The notes under the pieces are model-generated. The model did not search any database, was not told where the DNA came from, and saw only the letters and a program-made list of their open reading frames with translations. Source: Gellertiella hungarica (lineage in GTDB: Bacteria; Pseudomonadota; Alphaproteobacteria; Rhizobiales; Rhizobiaceae). From it: DNA of 64,000 nt. Where the stretch lies: contig NZ_JACIEZ010000001.1 of assembly GCF_014197145.1 (NCBI RefSeq), forward strand, positions 310,001-374,000. Direction: 5' to 3'. This document shows, piece by piece, positions 8,544 to 16,832 of this stretch; positions within the stretch are counted from its first letter, which is position 1, and every line of letters starts with the position of its first letter. The position numbers and the translations under genes were made by a program.

Positions 8544-8721
8544 GCCCTGCACGGCCCGCATAGCCGCCTTGCGGGCGCTTCCTTCAGCCGCTCCCCTTGA
8601 ATTCGTGCGCGTTTTGTGGTCTTGAGGCGGCAATATCACGTATCGCTGGTGTTTTCCCGTTGCTGCCGCGCTTGGGCGCGTGCCGCAGGGGCCAGTCTGC
8701 TCTTCAAGGAAATCCATCCCG

Positions 8722-9522
8722 ATGGCCCGTTCAGCACTTCTCAATGTCATGGTTCAGGCTGCCCTCAAGGCGGGCAAGTCTCTTTCGCGCGACTTCGGCG
8801 AGGTACAGAACCTCCAGGTCTCGATGAAGGGGCCGGGGGATTTCGTATCCCAGGCCGACCGCAAGGCCGAGAAGATCATCCGCGAGGAACTGCTGAAGGC
8901 GCGTCCCACCTACGGTTTCCTCGGTGAGGAGAGCGAAGAGATCAAGGGCACCGACGGCGCCCATCGCTGGATCGTCGATCCGCTCGATGGCACCACCAAC
9001 TTCCTGCACGGCCTGCCGCTCTTCGCGGTATCGATCGCGCTCGAGCGCAACAACGAGATCGTCGCGGGTGTGGTCTACAATCCGGCCATGGACGAGCTCT
9101 ACACCGCCGAGCGCGGCGGTGGCGCATTCCTCAACGACCGCCGCCTGCGCGTGGCCTCCCGCCGGGTGCTGTCCGATGCGGTGATCGGCTGCGGCGTGCC
9201 CCATCTCGGCCGCGGCAACCACGGCAAATTCCTGGTCGAGCTGCGCCATGTCATGGGCGAAGTCGCCGGTGTCCGCCGCTTTGCCTCCGCCTCCCTTGAC
9301 CTCGCCTATGTGGCGGCCGGGCGCATCGACGGCTTCTGGGAGAACGACCTTGCCGCGTGGGACATCGCTGCCGGCCTGCTGCTGATCAAGGAAGCGGGCG
9401 GTTACATTTCCGACTGGAACGGCGGCAACAGCATTCTGGAGACCGGCTCCATCGTGGCCGGCAACGAGCATATCCACAAGGCACTGATGGAAGTCACCCA
9501 TCGCCCGATTCCCAGCCGCTGA
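8722..9522 (+). CDS. suhB: Inositol monophosphatase family protein (SuhB-like)
   Basis: A Mg2+-dependent phosphatase that hydrolyses inositol-1-phosphate and related sugar phosphates; in other bacteria SuhB also joins ribosomal-RNA antitermination complexes. The 266-residue protein shows FLGEESEE (metal ligand Glu), the core motif DPLDGTTNFLHG with Asp86 and Asp89, and AAWDIAAGLLLIKEAGG near the C-terminus. These are the three metal-binding motifs of the family. The ATG at 8722 follows AAGGA; upstream in-frame starts add an unrelated tail. A very strong terminator lies 30 bases downstream. Enzyme class is firm; physiological substrate is inferred. Confidence 0.9.
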   Translation: MARSALLNVMVQAALKAGKSLSRDFGEVQNLQVSMKGPGDFVSQADRKAEKIIREELLKARPTYGFLGEESEEIKGTDGAHRWIVDPLDGTTNFLHGLPLFAVSIALERNNEIVAGVVYNPAMDELYTAERGGGAFLNDRRLRVASRRVLSDAVIGCGVPHLGRGNHGKFLVELRHVMGEVAGVRRFASASLDLAYVAAGRIDGFWENDLAAWDIAAGLLLIKEAGGYISDWNGGNSILETGSIVAGNEHIHKALMEVTHRPIPSR

Positions 9523-9552
9523 TCCGGCTCGCGGGGATCCCGCCGCTTTCAG

Positions 9553-9587
9553 AGGCGACGAAACCGGATGGTTTCGTCGCCTTTTTC
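9553..9587 (+). terminator. Rho-independent terminator of the suhB-like gene
   Basis: A perfect 13-bp stem (AGGCGACGAAACC / GGTTTCGTCGCCT) with a GGAT loop and a run of five T. Confidence 0.93.
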
Positions 9588-9863
9588 GTCTTGGCCCCTG
9601 CTTTTGTCCCGGCAGGCGGGTGGCGGACGGGAACGTTTCCCGTCGCCCGCGCATTCCCGTCCGGCAAGGTCCGTTCCGCCGGCGAAATCCATGAGGATGA
9701 CCGGGACTGCCCGGAGAGAACTGTTTCATTTTCGGGCGCGACTGGGGTAGGCTTTGCATCGGTTGCGCCGGAGCCTGGCTTCGGCAGCCGGAAAACATGC
9801 GCCGCCGTAACGGGGAGTCCCTACGGTTGCGCGCCAGGGGAAGAGATCTGGGATCGGCACGGC
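9588..9863. other. Intergenic leader of the MotA-like gene
   Basis: No gene is supported here. An 8-bp palindrome GACGGGAA-CGT-TTCCCGTC (9626-9644) stands out. No convincing promoter elements were recognised. Confidence 0.4.
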
Positions 9864-10889
9864 ATGAACATTGACCCTACCATTTCAGGCGCGGCGGAAG
9901 CCCGCCCCGGTCGCTACGGCAAGAAGCTTTCGAGCCCGATGCCGGTTTTCTGGACGATGATCCTGTTCCTGATCATCATCGCCTTCATTGCCGCCATTCT
10001 CTACCGGCAGATCCATACGGCCTTCATCGCCAATCCCGGGCTGAACAGCCTGATCCTCGGCGTGGAGCTCATCGGCATCATCCTCGTCTTTTCCCATGTG
10101 CTGGGTTTGCGGCCCGAGGTGAACTGGTTCAACAGCTTCCGCGCCGCCGGCCATGCGGACCGGGTGGGTCGCGAGCCGAAGCTTCTGGCGCCGATGCGGG
10201 CGCTGATCGGCAATCAGGAGACCATGGCGATCACGCCCTCGGCGCTGCGCTCTATCCTCGATTCCATCGCAACCAGACTTGACGAAACGCGCGACATCTC
10301 CCGCTATCTCATCGGGGTGCTGGTCTTCCTCGGCCTGCTCGGCACGTTCTGGGGCCTGCTCGGCACCATTGCCTCGATCAACCAGGTCATCCAGACGCTC
10401 GATCCCGGGACGGGCGATGCGTCGGCCGTGCTGCTTTCGCTGAAGGAGGGGCTTTCGGCGCCGCTCTCCGGCATGGGCACCGCCTTCTCGTCCTCGCTGC
10501 TCGGCCTTTCCGGCTCCCTGATCCTCGGCTTTCTCGATCTGCAGGCCGGCCGGGCCCAGAACCGCTTCTACACCGAACTGGAGGACTGGCTGTCCTCCGT
10601 GACCGATGTCAACCGCGACCGCGCCCCACAGGTCGCTCCCATCCCCGGTGCGCCGGTCGAAGAGCTGCGTCTGATCACCGAACAGCTCGAACGGCTGTCG
10701 GTGGAAGGCGGGGATTCGGGCCGTCTGTCGGAGGCGACGGCGCATCTGGCGGAAGGCATCCAGGGGCTGGTGAAGACCATGCGCGGCGAACAGCAGATGC
10801 TGCGCAACTGGATCGAGGCGCAGCAGGAAGAAACGAAGGCCATGCGCCGCACGCTCGACCGGCTCGCCGAGAGCCTCAAGGAGCGCTGA
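9864..10889 (+). CDS. MotA/TolQ/ExbB-type proton channel subunit (orphan)
   Basis: A 341-residue inner-membrane protein. Helices are visible at about 30-52 (VFWTMILFLIIIAFIAAILY), 60-80 (LNSLILGVELIGIILVFSHVL), 150-175 (YLIGVLVFLGLLGTFWGLLG) and 200-225. The stretch GVLVFLGLLGTFWGLLGTIASI and the later LSAPLSGMGTAFSSSLLGLSGS match the conserved TM3-TM4 part of MotA/TolQ/ExbB channels. The C-terminal 90 residues form a cytoplasmic coiled coil, longer than in TolQ. It is followed after 3 bases by an OmpA-domain protein, so the pair resembles a MotAB- or TolQR-like motor, yet it is separate from the Tol operon at 39-43 kb. Its role is unknown. Confidence 0.85.
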   Translation: MNIDPTISGAAEARPGRYGKKLSSPMPVFWTMILFLIIIAFIAAILYRQIHTAFIANPGLNSLILGVELIGIILVFSHVLGLRPEVNWFNSFRAAGHADRVGREPKLLAPMRALIGNQETMAITPSALRSILDSIATRLDETRDISRYLIGVLVFLGLLGTFWGLLGTIASINQVIQTLDPGTGDASAVLLSLKEGLSAPLSGMGTAFSSSLLGLSGSLILGFLDLQAGRAQNRFYTELEDWLSSVTDVNRDRAPQVAPIPGAPVEELRLITEQLERLSVEGGDSGRLSEATAHLAEGIQGLVKTMRGEQQMLRNWIEAQQEETKAMRRTLDRLAESLKER

Positions 10890-10892
10890 TCG

Positions 10893-11924
10893 ATGGCGCT
10901 TTCCCGCAACCGCCGGAGCCAGCGCACAGTCGATTACTGGCCGGGCTTCGTCGACGCGCTCTCGACGCTGCTTCTGTCCATCATGTTCCTGCTGACGGTG
11001 TTCGTGCTCGCGCAGTTCCTGCTCAGCCGGGAAATCTCCGGCAAGGACGAGGTGCTGACGCGGCTCAACAACCAGATCAACGAACTCACCCAGGCGCTGG
11101 CGCTGGAAAAGAGCGGCAAGCAGGATCTCGAGGACACGCTGGCGACACTGCAATCCTCGCTCGCCGTTTCCGAAAACGAGCGCAGCCGCCTGCAGCAGCT
11201 GCTCGATTCCGGCTCCGGTGGAGCAGCGGCAGCGCAGAACCGGATCGGCGAACTCAGCGACAGTCTCGATGCCGAAAAGAAGATCAGCGCCCGCGCCATG
11301 AGCCAGGTGGAGCTCCTCAACCAGCAGATCGCGGCGCTGCGCAGCCAGATTGCCGCGGTGGAGCAGGCGCTCCAGGCAGCAGAGGCAAAAGATCAGGCCT
11401 CGCGCACCAAGATCGCCGATCTCGGTCATCGGCTGAACATTGCGCTCGCCCAGCGCGTGCAGGAACTCAACCGCTATCGCTCCGACTTCTTCGGCCGCCT
11501 GCGCGAGATCCTTTCCGACCGCGAGAACATCCGCATCGTCGGCGACCGGTTCGTGTTCCAGTCGGAAGTTCTCTTTCCATCGGGCGCCAATGTGATGAAC
11601 CCGGAGGGCGAGGCGGAAATGCAGAAGGTGGCGAGCGCCGTCATCGAGCTTTCGAAGGAGATCCCGCCTGAGATCAACTGGGTGCTGCGGGTCGACGGTC
11701 ATACCGATAACGTGCCGCTTTCCGGCAACGGCAAGTTTGCCGACAACTGGGAGCTTTCCGCCGCGCGCGCCACTTCGGTGGTGAAGTTCCTGATCTCGAA
11801 GGGCGTTCCCGCCGACCGCCTGGCCGCCGCGGGCTTCGGCGAGTACCAGCCGATCGCCGAGGGCGAAACTCCGGAAGCGCGGGCCGCCAATCGCCGCATC
11901 GAGCTGAAGCTGACCGAGAAGTAG
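10893..11924 (+). CDS. MotB-like protein: TM helix, coiled coil, OmpA peptidoglycan-binding domain
   Basis: A 343-residue partner of the channel protein upstream (3-base gap). The N-terminus has one helix starting FVDALSTLLLSIMFLLTVFV; Asp21 sits where MotB and TolR carry the proton-accepting Asp. Residues about 50-190 are a long coiled coil rich in Gln, Glu and Ala. Residues about 215-340 form an OmpA C-terminal domain with VDGHTDNVPL, NWELSAARATSVVKFL, GFGEYQPIA and ANRRIELKL, which binds peptidoglycan. Such pairs couple proton flow to work on the cell wall. No flagellar or Zorya genes are adjacent. Exact function is not known. Confidence 0.87.
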   Translation: MALSRNRRSQRTVDYWPGFVDALSTLLLSIMFLLTVFVLAQFLLSREISGKDEVLTRLNNQINELTQALALEKSGKQDLEDTLATLQSSLAVSENERSRLQQLLDSGSGGAAAAQNRIGELSDSLDAEKKISARAMSQVELLNQQIAALRSQIAAVEQALQAAEAKDQASRTKIADLGHRLNIALAQRVQELNRYRSDFFGRLREILSDRENIRIVGDRFVFQSEVLFPSGANVMNPEGEAEMQKVASAVIELSKEIPPEINWVLRVDGHTDNVPLSGNGKFADNWELSAARATSVVKFLISKGVPADRLAAAGFGEYQPIAEGETPEARAANRRIELKLTEK

Positions 11925-12001
11925 CAGGCAGACGAGTTTCCGGTTGCCAGCCGCGGCGCTTCGGCCTTACCTTTGCGTAAAGGTTACCGCAGGAGGTCCG
12001 C

Positions 12002-13645
12002 ATGGATGTCGATGTCGTCGTGGTCGGTGCCGGTCTGGCCGGTCTGGTGGCGGCGACGGAGGCAGCCTCACGCGGGCTCAGGGTCACGGTCGTCGATCAG
12101 GAAGGCGAGCAATCCCTCGGCGGGCAGGCCTTCTGGTCGCTGGGCGGCCTGTTCTTCGTCGACAGTCCAGAGCAGCGCCGCATGGGTATCCGCGACAGCC
12201 TGCCCCTTGCCACACAGGACTGGCTGGGATCGGCGGCCTTCGACCGGCCGGAGGATTTCTGGCCGCGCCGCTGGGCGGAGGCCTATCTGGATTTTGCTAC
12301 CGGCGAGAAGAGGGCCTGGCTTCATGCCATGGGCATGCGCTGGTTCCCCGTCGTCGGCTGGGCGGAGCGGGGCGGCGGGCTGGCGACCGGACACGGCAAT
12401 TCCGTTCCGCGCTTCCATGTCACCTGGGGCACGGGCCCCGGCGTCCTGCAACCTTTCATCCGCAAGGCCATGGCGCAGGTGGCCGAAGGGCGGCTTGCCT
12501 TCAGATGGCGCGCACGCGTCGATGGCATCCTCGCCGGGAACGGTGCGGCCAGGGGTGTTTACGGCACGCTTCTCAAGCCCGACGGTGCGGAGCGGGGGCG
12601 AAGCACCACGCGGGAGCCTGCCGGCGATTTCCGGATCGAGGCCGGGGCGGTCATCGTTGCCTCCGGGGGCATCGGCGGCAATCACCAGATGGTCCGCGCC
12701 AACTGGCCGGTCGAGCGGCTCGGCCCGCCGCCGCAGCACATGGTCTGCGGCGTGCCCGACCACGTGGACGGACGGATGCTCGACATCACCGCAAAGGCCG
12801 GCGGCCGGATCATCAATGGCGACCGCATGTGGCACTATACCGAGGGGCTGCGCAACTGGGATCCCATCTGGCCGGGCCATGGTATCCGGATCCTTCCGGG
12901 TCCCTCGTCGTTCTGGTGCGATGCGGATGGCAACCGGTTTCCCGCCCCCGCGATGCCGGGATTCGATACGCTTTCCACGCTGAAGGCGATCCGCGCCCGC
13001 GGTCACGAGCACAGCTGGTTCATCCTCACCAAGGCGATCATCAAGAAGGAATTCGCGCTTTCGGGCTCGGAGCAGAACCCCGATCTCACCGGACGAAACA
13101 TTCCGCTTCTCCTCAGGCGGCTGGGCAAGGAGCCGCCAGGACCCGTCCGCGCCTTCATGGACAAGGGAGAGGATTTCGTCGTTCGCGATTCGCTGGAGGC
13201 GCTGGTCGAGGGCATGAATGGCCTGGAACCCGGGCATCGGCTCGATGCCGCCCATCTGCGCAGCCAGATCGAGGCGAGGGACCGGGAGATCGAGAACCGC
13301 TTTTCCAAGGACGCCCAGGTGACGGCCATCCGCGGGGCGCGAGCCTATCTGGGCGACCGGCTGATGCGAACCGCCAGACCGCACCGCCTGCTCGATCCCG
13401 CCGCCGGACCGCTCATTGCCGTGCGCCTGCATATTCTTACCCGCAAGACACTCGGCGGGCTCGAGACCGATCTTTCCGCGCGCGTCCTGTCGCTCAACGG
13501 CGAATATGTGCCCGGCCTCTATGCCATCGGCGAGGCCGCCGGCTTCGGCGGCGGCGGCATGCATGGTTACAGTGCGCTGGAAGGCACCTTCCTCGGCGGC
13601 TGCCTGTTCTCCGGCCGCGTGGCCGGCAGGGCGGTGGGAAGCTGA
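12002..13645 (+). CDS. FAD-dependent dehydrogenase, 3-ketosteroid-dehydrogenase-like
   Basis: A 547-residue flavoprotein. The N-terminal Rossmann motif is VVVVGAGLAGLVAATEAASRG with DQE after the second strand, followed by LGGQAFWSLGGLFFVDSPEQ. The middle part has VIVASGGIGGN, and the C-terminus has GLYAIGEAAGFGGGGMHGYSALEGTFLGG, where FAD is gripped. This arrangement is that of the fumarate-reductase / 3-ketosteroid delta1-dehydrogenase superfamily commonly annotated as FAD-binding dehydrogenase. The natural substrate is unknown. An excellent ribosome site (AGGAGGT, 11991-11997) precedes the ATG. The gene stands alone. Confidence 0.87.
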   Translation: MDVDVVVVGAGLAGLVAATEAASRGLRVTVVDQEGEQSLGGQAFWSLGGLFFVDSPEQRRMGIRDSLPLATQDWLGSAAFDRPEDFWPRRWAEAYLDFATGEKRAWLHAMGMRWFPVVGWAERGGGLATGHGNSVPRFHVTWGTGPGVLQPFIRKAMAQVAEGRLAFRWRARVDGILAGNGAARGVYGTLLKPDGAERGRSTTREPAGDFRIEAGAVIVASGGIGGNHQMVRANWPVERLGPPPQHMVCGVPDHVDGRMLDITAKAGGRIINGDRMWHYTEGLRNWDPIWPGHGIRILPGPSSFWCDADGNRFPAPAMPGFDTLSTLKAIRARGHEHSWFILTKAIIKKEFALSGSEQNPDLTGRNIPLLLRRLGKEPPGPVRAFMDKGEDFVVRDSLEALVEGMNGLEPGHRLDAAHLRSQIEARDREIENRFSKDAQVTAIRGARAYLGDRLMRTARPHRLLDPAAGPLIAVRLHILTRKTLGGLETDLSARVLSLNGEYVPGLYAIGEAAGFGGGGMHGYSALEGTFLGGCLFSGRVAGRAVGS

Positions 13646-13690
13646 GGTTTTCTGTCACCTGTAAATTGGCATTCTACATACTGGGCTATC

Positions 13691-13870
13691 ATGATCCTGC
13701 GATTGCGGCACAGGGGCCTAGAGGTGCTCCATGCGCGTGACGACGGTTCGCGTCTTCCACCCGATATGCCCGGGAAAATCAGACTGGTACTCTCCGTGCT
13801 GGATGTGGCGTCGCCGGTGGAGGATATGGATCAGCCGGCATTTCGGCTTCATGCCCTCGAGCGCGCCATG
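13691..13870 (+). pseudogene. higB: Remnant of a HigB (RelE/ParE-superfamily) toxin gene
   Basis: The first 55-60 codons read MILRLRHRGLEVLHARD, then GKIRLVLSVLDVASPVEDMD and QPAFRLHALE. These are the start and middle of the HigB/Killer mRNA-interferase family, which normally has about 90 residues and continues with a G(R/F)W-V---NWR-IFRF motif. That C-terminal half, with the catalytic basic residues, is missing. After HALERAMGG the frame runs into unrelated codons while a different frame picks up the end of a HigA antitoxin. An internal deletion has fused the two genes. The toxin should be inactive. Confidence 0.6.
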
Positions 13871-13980
13871 GGCGGCGGGCGGAGATGTGGTTGCAGATGC
13901 AGGCTGCCCACGATCTTTCGCGGCTGCGCGCGAATGAGGAGCTGGAGGCAGTGAAGAGGTTCGGGCCCGACCGGCCCTGA
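13861..13980 (+). pseudogene. higA: Remnant of the HigA antitoxin gene (C-terminal end only)
   Basis: In a different frame from the higB remnant, the sequence reads GRRAEMWLQMQAAHDLSRL and then RANEELEAVKRFGPDRP before TGA at 13978-13980. The AExWLxMQxxxDL pattern is the conserved C-terminal helix of HigA/VapI-type antitoxins. The helix-turn-helix that should precede it is absent. The natural gene order higB-higA is kept, so the simplest history is one deletion removing the 3' half of higB and the 5' two thirds of higA. Confidence 0.55.
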
Positions 13981-13985
13981 ACCCG

Positions 13986-15782
13986 TCAGATGCCCTCTGC
14001 CTCGAAGGCGCGGGCGCCCTGATCGAATTGCAGGCGGGCGAGCTTGGCGTAGAGGCCGCCCTGGCGGATCAGGCTTTCATGCGTGCCTTCCTCGACGATC
14101 CGGCCCTGATCCATCACGAGGATGCGGTCTGCCTTGAGCACGGTTGCGAGGCGATGGGCGATCACGATGGTGGTGCGGTCGCGCATTAGGCCATCGAGTG
14201 CCTTCTGCACCAGCGTTTCGCTTTCCGCGTCCAGCGCGGAGGTCGCCTCGTCGAGCAGCAGGACGGGCGCGTTCTTAAGGATGGCGCGCGCGATGGCGAT
14301 CCGCTGGCGCTGCCCGCCCGAGAGCGTGATGCCCCGCTCCCCCACTTCCGTGTCATAGCCCTTGTCGAGGCGGACGATGAACTCCTCCGCCTGTGCGGCG
14401 CGGGCGGCCTGTTCCACCGCCTCGCGGGTTGCGCCCGGCGTGCCGAAGGCGATGTTGTCGCGGATGGTGCCGGAAAAGATCGTGACGTCCTGCGGCACGA
14501 TGGCGATCTGCCGGCGCAGTTCCTCGGGCGTCAGCTCGCGCAGATCGATCCCGTCGAAGCGGACGGAGCCGCTGGCGGGATCGTAGAATCGCAGGACAAG
14601 CGAGAAGACCGTGCTCTTGCCTGCGCCGGAAGGGCCGACAATGGCCACCGTCTCGCCGGGCGCAACGCCGAAGGTGAGGCCGGTCAGCGTTTCCTTGCCC
14701 GGCCGGGAGGGATAGGCGAAATGAATGTTGGCGAATTCCACCCGTCCGCTTGCCGGGGAGGGGAGCGGCTTCGGCTGCGCGGGCGCGCGAATCGCCGGTA
14801 CCTCGCGCAGCAACTCGGACAGGCGTTCGGCCGCGCCGCTGGCCTGGGCAAATTCCCCCCACACTTCCGAAAGCGCGCCGAGCGATCCGCCCGCGATCAC
14901 GGAGTAGAGCAGGAACTGACCGAGCGTGCCCGCCGACATCTCGCCCGCAAGCACCGTATTTGCGCCATACCACAGCACGCCCACCACGCTGCCGAAAACA
15001 AGCGCAATGGCAAAACCGGTCAGGAAGGAGCGCGACTTGATGGCCGCGCGCGCTGCCTCATAGGCATTCTCCACGGCGCCGGAATACCGGCTGTCGGCGG
15101 CGGCTTCATGGGTGAAGGCCTGCACGGTGCGGGTGGCGGCGATGGTTTCTCCGGCAAAGGCAGAGGCTGCGGCCAGCGTGTCCTGTGCAGCGCGGGAGCG
15201 GGCGCGGACCGAGCGGCCGAAGGCCACCAAGGGAAAAACGATCAGCGGAATGGAGGCGAGCACCAGCCCCGACAGTTTCGGGCTCGTCACGATCATCATG
15301 CCGACCGCACCGAGACAGAGGATTGTGTTGCGCAGCGCCAGCGACGCGGTCGCTCCGACGGCGGACTTGATCTGGGTCGTGTCTGCGGTCAGGCGCGACA
15401 CGATCTCGCCCGACTGATTGACATCGAAGAAGGATGGCGAAAGCCGCACCACATGGCTGAACACGTCGCGGCGCAGATCGGCAACGATGCGTTCCCCGAT
15501 GGTGATGACGAAATAGTAGCGCAGCGCGCTCGCGAGGGCGAGAACGACGGCCATGATCACCAGCAGGCCGAAGGTACCGTTGATCTGGGCACTGTCCTGC
15601 TGCTTGAAGCCATGATCCACCATCTGCCTGACGGCGGCGGGCAAGGCGAGCGTGGTTGCGGCGGCGAGAGCCAGGAAGACGATCGCACCGGCAACCAGCC
15701 CCCGGTAACGCAGGATGTAGGGCACCAGAACCATCAGCGGTTTCATGGAGCGGCGGCGGCTCGTATCGTCTTTTTCTGTCAT
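13986..15782 (-). CDS. ABC exporter, fused membrane and ATPase domains (MsbA-like)
   Basis: A 598-residue half-transporter that would act as a homodimer. Residues about 1-310 hold the six-helix type IV exporter domain, with TMs starting YRGLVAGAIVFLALAAATTL. The ATPase domain has Walker A GPSGAGKST, Q-loop IVPQDVTIFSG, signature LSGGQRQRIAIA, Walker B VLLLDEATSALD and H-loop IVIAHRLAT, all intact. Family members export lipids, lipid-linked sugars or drugs; the substrate is not deducible. The start at 15782 follows GGAAG on the minus strand; longer readings extend through rpmE and are not real. It diverges from rpmE. Confidence 0.92.
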   Translation of the reverse strand: MTEKDDTSRRRSMKPLMVLVPYILRYRGLVAGAIVFLALAAATTLALPAAVRQMVDHGFKQQDSAQINGTFGLLVIMAVVLALASALRYYFVITIGERIVADLRRDVFSHVVRLSPSFFDVNQSGEIVSRLTADTTQIKSAVGATASLALRNTILCLGAVGMMIVTSPKLSGLVLASIPLIVFPLVAFGRSVRARSRAAQDTLAAASAFAGETIAATRTVQAFTHEAAADSRYSGAVENAYEAARAAIKSRSFLTGFAIALVFGSVVGVLWYGANTVLAGEMSAGTLGQFLLYSVIAGGSLGALSEVWGEFAQASGAAERLSELLREVPAIRAPAQPKPLPSPASGRVEFANIHFAYPSRPGKETLTGLTFGVAPGETVAIVGPSGAGKSTVFSLVLRFYDPASGSVRFDGIDLRELTPEELRRQIAIVPQDVTIFSGTIRDNIAFGTPGATREAVEQAARAAQAEEFIVRLDKGYDTEVGERGITLSGGQRQRIAIARAILKNAPVLLLDEATSALDAESETLVQKALDGLMRDRTTIVIAHRLATVLKADRILVMDQGRIVEEGTHESLIRQGGLYAKLARLQFDQGARAFEAEGI

Positions 15783-15983
15783 GGATCCATGGCTTCCGGC
15801 ATCCCCGGGAAGCTTGCGCCTTAGCGCGCCGGGGCACTTGTTATCCTTGGCGCCTTCATGTATAGGCACGGCATCGAATTGGGAAGCCGTAGCCCATGGC
15901 GGACTGCGGCTTTGTTTATTCAATCGGTCCGGCGCCTGCAATGGGTTGCGGCAAAAGGACCCTGGCACCGCAGGAAGATTGTT

Positions 15984-16205
15984 ATGAAGGCTGATATCCA
16001 TCCCGACTACCACATGATCAAAGTGGTCATGACCGATGGCACCGAATACGAAACCCGTTCGACCTGGGGTTCCGAAGGCGCTGTCATGAACCTCGAAATC
16101 GACAGCAAGTCCCACCCGGCATGGACCGGCGGCAACCAGCAGATCATGGATCGCGGCGGCCGCGTCTCGAAGTTCAACAAGCGCTTCAGCGGCCTCGGCC
16201 TCTAA
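15984..16205 (+). CDS. rpmE: 50S ribosomal protein L31
   Basis: A 73-residue ribosomal protein: [20 protein letters not shown], then [20 protein letters not shown], then [20 protein letters not shown]. HPxY near the N-terminus and S-HP-(W/F)-TG-----D--GRV--F-KR-- define L31. It has no cysteines, so it is the zinc-independent form, like the L36 in this window. The ribosome site AGGAAG precedes the ATG by 6 bases. A strong terminator follows. Confidence 0.96.
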   Translation: MKADIHPDYHMIKVVMTDGTEYETRSTWGSEGAVMNLEIDSKSHPAWTGGNQQIMDRGGRVSKFNKRFSGLGL

Positions 16206-16230
16206 GCACTTGCCGGTTTCCGGTCTTTTC

Positions 16231-16260
16231 AAAACCCGGGCCTTCTGGTCCGGGTTTTTT
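16231..16260 (+). terminator. Rho-independent terminator of rpmE
   Basis: A 9-bp stem AAAACCCGG / CCGGGTTTT with six T in the right arm and tail. Confidence 0.85.
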
Positions 16261-16561
16261 GCTGCCCGCATTTTGATCTAAATAAGCTTTTCCTTATTTT
16301 GCCGCCGTGCTAACCTCCTCTTCAGGATGACCGCCGAAAGCGGCATCCTGGGGCTTCAAATCCCCGCGTAAAAGGCGGCTGTATCTTGATCGATACTTCC
16401 GGCGCTCATAGCTTCCTGCCTTGCGGCCGGGAGGCCTCGGTCATGTCCAGAACTTCGGTTTAAAAGCCGGGGCGGGCCGTTACGCGGCTATTTGAACTCC
16501 CGGTCACTGGGGCCACTTTTCCAGGGGCTCCAGTGGCTTCCTCAAACGAGGGAGAGCGGAG
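16261..16561 (+). other. Gene-free leader with several hairpins
   Basis: About 300 bases between the rpmE terminator and a doubtful small reading frame. A neat hairpin GGATG-A-CCGC-CGAAA-GCGG-CATCC lies at about 16326-16349, followed by GGGG-CTTCAAAT-CCCC. A second region near 16507-16538 pairs CACTGGGGCC with GGCTCCAGTG. This suggests a structured untranslated RNA, but it matches no riboswitch class I recognise. Confidence 0.3.
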
Positions 16562-16822
16562 ATGGACATAACGGCGATGGATCTCGCCTCGCCCGACTAC
16601 ATAAAGGTGCTCTGGTGCCTGGCGCCCTGGGTGACCGCCTATGGGGTGGCGCGGCTCTTTCGCCGGCGAGAGCTTCCTCCCGGTGTTTCCGGGCCGTTGC
16701 CTGCGATGCGTCCTGCGTCATCGGCCGAACCGCTGCCGGATTATCTGCGGCTGGTGCTGCTGGCGGATGAAGCGGAAAAAGAAAAAGGCCCCTCCGGGGA
16801 GGGGCCAGTCAAATCCGGATAG
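16562..16822 (+). CDS. Hypothetical small protein (doubtful)
   Basis: An 86-codon frame, MDITAMDLASPDYIKVLWCL at the start, with one weak hydrophobic stretch VLWCLAPWVTAYGVARLF. A GGGAGAGCGGAG run precedes the ATG. Against it, the last 15 codons are the minus-strand terminator of rcdA, and no family is recognised. It could be a real small membrane-associated protein convergent with rcdA, or chance. Confidence 0.3.
   Translation: MDITAMDLASPDYIKVLWCLAPWVTAYGVARLFRRRELPPGVSGPLPAMRPASSAEPLPDYLRLVLLADEAEKEKGPSGEGPVKSG
16776..16806 (-). terminator. Rho-independent terminator of rcdA
   Basis: Read on the minus strand, a GGCCCCTCC / GGAGGGGCC stem is followed by a TTTTTCTTTTT tract. It lies 27 bases past the rcdA stop. 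Confidence 0.88.
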
Positions 16823-16832
16823 ATTGATTGAC

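Noticed and set aside
8544-8721. suhB-associated sRNA (MmgR family) next to the suhB-like gene
   Set aside because: I looked for its stem-loops and terminator in this gap on both strands and could not recognise them.
9885-11702. A 605-codon minus-strand open frame opposite the MotA-like/OmpA pair
   Set aside because: It is the antisense shadow of two clear genes, rich in His, Arg and Gln with no domain, a common effect in high-GC DNA.
9864-11924. Zorya defence system (ZorA/ZorB-like pair)
   Set aside because: The architecture is similar, but no ZorC, ZorD or ZorE gene follows; an FAD dehydrogenase and metabolic genes do.
12068-13564. A 498-codon minus-strand frame opposite the FAD dehydrogenase
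   Set aside because: Antisense shadow; the plus-strand gene has full cofactor motifs and a strong ribosome site.
15783-16271. N-terminal extension of the ABC exporter across rpmE
   Set aside because: It would read antisense through rpmE and its terminator; the exporter family starts near 15782, where a ribosome site is present.
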